From positions 1 through 7,612 of the forward strand of contig JAILOC010000199.1 in the NCBI GenBank assembly GCA_024691045.1: 7,612 nucleotides of DNA, written 5' to 3'. Origin of the DNA: Lachnospiraceae bacterium. GTDB taxonomy: Bacteria; Bacillota_A; Clostridia; Lachnospirales; Lachnospiraceae. The translations under genes and the position numbers were made by a program. The notes below the pieces were generated by a model. That model had not been told where the DNA came from. It saw only the letters and a program-made list of their open reading frames with translations, and made no database searches. Every line of letters begins with the position of its first letter. Within the stretch, counting starts at the first letter, position 1. Of this stretch, positions 5,652 through 7,612 are shown one piece after another.

Positions 5652-7375
5652 TAGAAGCATTACATAAGATCATTTCATTTGCGGGCGTCGAAAAAAAGAA
5701 CATCTATAATTCGATCTTTGTCAGTTTCTTAAGGGCATGTTTTTCCATGCTCAGGATCGGTGCGATTTATTTCATAATAGTCGCACTTGTAAACGGTGAC
5801 AGATCGACACGGCCTGCGCTTATGGCATTTATACTGATGATCATCAGTATTCTTGGAAATGCAGGCACCAGAAATATTTCGCTTCTTCAGCAGACTCATG
5901 CGGGATTCTTTATGAGCGCCAATAAGCGTATGGAGATAGCGGATAAGCTGAAGCGGGTTCCGATGGGCTTTTTCAACGATAATAATGTAGGTGAGATAAC
6001 AGGCATTGCTACAACCGTTATGAGTACGGTGGAAAATCTCGGAGCTACTGTGCTTGTACTTGTGCTGGGCGGATTGATAAACACGGTCATTTTTTTCCTT
6101 ATGATACCGTTTCTTGATGTGAGGATAGCCGGAGTTGTGCTTGCGGGGATAGCTGTATATCTTCTTTTTACTTCATTTATGGAGCATAAGACCCGCACAC
6201 TGGCGCCCAGAAGAGAAAAGAGCAAGACCATGATAGTTTCGGAAGTGCTTGAAAACCTTCAGGGAATGAGTGTTGTCAAATCGTTTAATCTTGCCGGAAA
6301 AGGCGATGCGCGACTTCGTAAGACGATCGATGAATACAGGGATAACAATATGGCCCTGGAGAAGATGTTCATCCCCAACACGATAGTTCAGAACATCATA
6401 CTCGGTATTTTCAAGATGATGATCATATTTCTGTCCGTTTACTTTTATCTTCAAGGATCGATGGAACTGATCACAGCACTTATACTGATAGTTGTTGCAT
6501 ATCAGGTTTTTGCTGAAATAGAACAGACGGATTCCGGATTGTCGATGCTGCGTGTTGTTACAGGTTCGCTCGACCAGGTGAAAGAGATTGATAATATCCC
6601 CAAAATGGACTATATCGGAGAAAACTACAGACCTGAGAGAACGGATATCAATATTCGAAACGTCAGTTTTTCGTATGGAAAAAATGAGATATTGAATAAG
6701 GCTGATCTGAGCATTCCGGCAGACACTATGACGGCATTTGTCGGACCGTCCGGAGCAGGCAAGACCACACTTGCACTTCTCATATCCAGGTTCTGGGATG
6801 TTGATTCCGGAAGCATTACCATAGGTGGAAAGGATATCAGGGAATATACACTTGAGGCACTTATGTCTCAGATAAGTATCGTGTTCCAGAATGTGTATCT
6901 TTTTGAAGATACCATAGAGAACAATATACGGTTCGGTTGTCCGGATGCTTCAAGGGAAGAAGTTATAAGAGCTGCTAAGATGGCGTGTTGTCATGATTTC
7001 ATCGAATCTCTTCCTCTCGGATACGACACCGTAATAGGTGAAGGAGGCGCAACTCTTTCCGGCGGAGAAAAGCAGAGGATTTCCATAGCGAGAGCGGTTC
7101 TCAAAGATGCTCCGATAATAATTCTCGATGAAGCTACGGCTAATGTCGATCCGGAGAATGAGGATAAGCTCAAAGCTGCATTTGAAGCTCTCACCAGGAA
7201 TAAGACCGTCATCATGATCGCTCACAGACTCGAGACCATACGTAATGCGGATCAGATTGCGGTCATCAGTGACGGAAGGATCGAATCCGGAACACATGAA
7301 AGACTGATGAAGGATAATCAGGTATACAGAAGATTTGTGAATATGAGACAGCAGGCGGCAGATTGGTCGATGTGA
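5648..7375 (+). CDS. exporter-fold ABC half transporter (YbtQ/IrtB-like partner)
   Basis: The 575-residue product has one six-helix exporter-type membrane domain (segments near 19-48, 56-78, 131-154, 156-177, 243-267 and 271-292) followed by one ATPase domain. The ATPase has Walker A GPSGAGKTT (366-374), Q414, signature LSGGEKQR (470-477), Walker B IIILDEA (490-496) and His526, so it is catalytically complete. The start at 5648 is chosen because ATGA overlaps the stop of the fusion gene by 4 bases and GAGAGGA (5631-5637) lies 10 bases upstream; an earlier in-frame ATG at 5609 would give a longer overlap. Translational coupling implies 1:1 production with the fusion protein, whose C-terminal half is the natural heterodimer partner. 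Both share the ATA-x-x-DPENE motif after Walker B seen in the YbtPQ-like branch. Import of an iron-metallophore is likely but inferred; export of a compound remains possible. Confidence 0.92.
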   Translation: MIEALHKIISFAGVEKKNIYNSIFVSFLRACFSMLRIGAIYFIIVALVNGDRSTRPALMAFILMIISILGNAGTRNISLLQQTHAGFFMSANKRMEIADKLKRVPMGFFNDNNVGEITGIATTVMSTVENLGATVLVLVLGGLINTVIFFLMIPFLDVRIAGVVLAGIAVYLLFTSFMEHKTRTLAPRREKSKTMIVSEVLENLQGMSVVKSFNLAGKGDARLRKTIDEYRDNNMALEKMFIPNTIVQNIILGIFKMMIIFLSVYFYLQGSMELITALILIVVAYQVFAEIEQTDSGLSMLRVVTGSLDQVKEIDNIPKMDYIGENYRPERTDINIRNVSFSYGKNEILNKADLSIPADTMTAFVGPSGAGKTTLALLISRFWDVDSGSITIGGKDIREYTLEALMSQISIVFQNVYLFEDTIENNIRFGCPDASREEVIRAAKMACCHDFIESLPLGYDTVIGEGGATLSGGEKQRISIARAVLKDAPIIILDEATANVDPENEDKLKAAFEALTRNKTVIMIAHRLETIRNADQIAVISDGRIESGTHERLMKDNQVYRRFVNMRQQAADWSM

Positions 7376-7386
7376 AAGGCTGATAC

Positions 7387-7415
7387 TTGACAAGTTAGGT
7401 TATGCTAACTATAAT
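7387..7415 (+). promoter_or_regulatory. perfect consensus sigma-A promoter for the downstream ABC gene
   Basis: TTGACA (7387-7392) and TATAAT (7410-7415) match consensus at all twelve positions with a 17-base spacer. The spacer is almost entirely filled by the GTTAG-N6-CTAAC palindrome. Such a strong promoter with an operator in its spacer fits tight repression by a metal-loaded repressor. Transcription should start near 7422, giving a leader of about 95 bases before the GTG at 7518. Confidence 0.85.
7394..7409 (+). promoter_or_regulatory. GTTAG-N6-CTAAC palindrome between -35 and -10, candidate DtxR-family operator
   Basis: GTTAGGTTATGCTAAC, extended by A on the left and T on the right, fills the promoter spacer and touches both boxes. 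It shares the 9-base stretch ATGCTAACT with the copy at 1042-1058. The location is ideal for blocking RNA polymerase. Assignment to the DtxR-type regulator at the window start is inference from half-site resemblance and proximity. Confidence 0.65.
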
Positions 7416-7419
7416 CTTT

Positions 7420-7448
7420 AGCGGTTAGAGTCATCTAACCGCTTTTTT
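7420..7448 (+). terminator. intrinsic terminator of the transport operon, lying at the start site of the next transcript
   Basis: AGCGGTTAGA (7420-7429) and TCTAACCGCT (7434-7443) form a perfect 10-bp stem with a GTCA loop, followed by TTTTTT (7443-7448). It lies 44 bases after the stop of the last transport gene and is a textbook Rho-independent terminator. Unusually, the promoter for the next gene lies between that stop codon and the stem, so the new transcript would start within the 5' arm. Confidence 0.88.
7424..7439 (+). promoter_or_regulatory. third GTTAG-N6-CTAAC palindrome, embedded in the terminator stem
   Basis: The terminator stem contains GTTAGAGTCATCTAAC, with the same arms and the same 6-base spacing as the copies at 1042 and 7394. 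Its start is exactly 30 bases from the one in the promoter, about three helical turns, and it covers the expected transcription start. It could be a second operator site, or the match may follow from the needs of the hairpin. Confidence 0.45.
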
Positions 7449-7457
7449 GTGTGAAAA

Positions 7458-7499
7458 CGGGCAAATTTGGAAAAAAATCTGTCTGCCCGATGAACAGAT
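7458..7499 (+). other. leader with two mutually exclusive hairpins
   Basis: CGGGCA (7458-7463) can pair with TGCCCG (7484-7489), closing a 20-base A-rich loop. ATCTGT (7477-7482) can instead pair with ACAGAT (7494-7499) just before the ribosome binding site. The two stems interlock, so they cannot form together as simple hairpins, though a pseudoknot is conceivable. The stems are short and no known riboswitch class is recognised. Confidence 0.3.
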
Positions 7500-7517
7500 A
7501 TGAGGAGGAATGGGAAA

Positions 7518-7612
7518 GTGTATCTGGAAATTAAAGATGTAAAAAAGAGTTACGGAGAAGGCGGAAGCTATGTCCGTGTTCTAAAAGGGGTTAATACAGG
7601 GCTTGAGAGAGG
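7518..7612 (+). CDS. ABC transporter ATP-binding protein, N-terminal fragment (LolD/MacB-like)
   Basis: Only the first 31 codons are present. The product begins MYLEIKDVKKSYGEGGSYVR and continues VLKGVNTGLER, which is the usual N terminus of a LolD/MacB-type ABC ATPase, with the aromatic A-loop Tyr12 ahead of the Walker A motif still to come. Such ATPases normally pair with a FtsX-like permease encoded next, in lipoprotein release, antimicrobial peptide resistance or efflux systems. The GTG start at 7518 is chosen because GGAGG (7504-7508) lies 9 bases upstream. An in-frame ATG at 7500 has no ribosome binding site, and the ATG at 7510 is out of frame and soon meets a stop. It has its own strong promoter with the putative metal-repressor box, so it may share regulation with the upstream transport operon (inference). 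Confidence 0.85.
   Translation, partial: MYLEIKDVKKSYGEGGSYVRVLKGVNTGLER

Noticed and set aside
7500..7512. ATG codons at 7500 and 7510 as starts of the last gene
   Set aside because: ATG 7500 lacks a ribosome binding site and would place GGAGG inside the gene; ATG 7510 is in a frame that soon meets a stop.
1..7612. CRISPR arrays, tRNA or rRNA genes, insertion sequences
   Set aside because: No regularly spaced repeats, cloverleaf-like sequence, rRNA-like sequence, transposase or terminal inverted repeats were noticed; the window is nearly all coding on one strand.

Overview
The window looks like a chromosomal segment from a Gram-positive anaerobe of the class Clostridia, most likely a Lachnospiraceae member such as Butyrivibrio or a relative. 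This rests on moderate GC content, strong AGGAGG-type ribosome binding sites, sigma-A promoters with near-consensus boxes, and the style of the ABC and ECF proteins. The species is inference. All genes seen lie on the + strand.

Layout. Positions 2-289 hold the 3' part of a DtxR-family metal-dependent repressor. Positions 290-382 hold a good promoter followed by two abutting palindromes, which look like the operator of the TetR-family regulator at 383-1000. After a strong hairpin (1006-1025) and a GTTAG-N6-CTAAC palindrome (1042-1057) comes a tightly packed set of four transport genes. These are an MptD-type ECF substrate-binding membrane protein (1077-1667), an EcfT transmembrane protein (1667-2392), a 1075-residue fusion (2424-5651), and a second exporter-fold half transporter (5648-7375). 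The fusion carries two ECF ATPase domains followed by a complete exporter-fold half transporter. The stretch 7376-7517 has a consensus promoter with a GTTAG-N6-CTAAC box in its spacer, a strong intrinsic terminator whose stem contains a third such box, and a structured leader. A new ABC ATPase gene starts at 7518 and runs off the end.

How the genes may work together. The S, T and double-A components make a complete ECF-type importer. The C-terminal half of the fusion and the last half transporter should form a heterodimer of the YbtP/YbtQ-IrtA/IrtB kind, exporter-fold proteins known to import iron-siderophores. The neighbouring DtxR-type regulator has an iron-type Cys/Glu/His metal site. Recurring DtxR-like palindromes flank the transport operon. 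Together these make uptake of iron, a metallophore or heme the best guess, though the substrate is not shown by sequence. The most unusual points are the covalent fusion of the two transport systems and the three shared palindromes, one of them built into a terminator.
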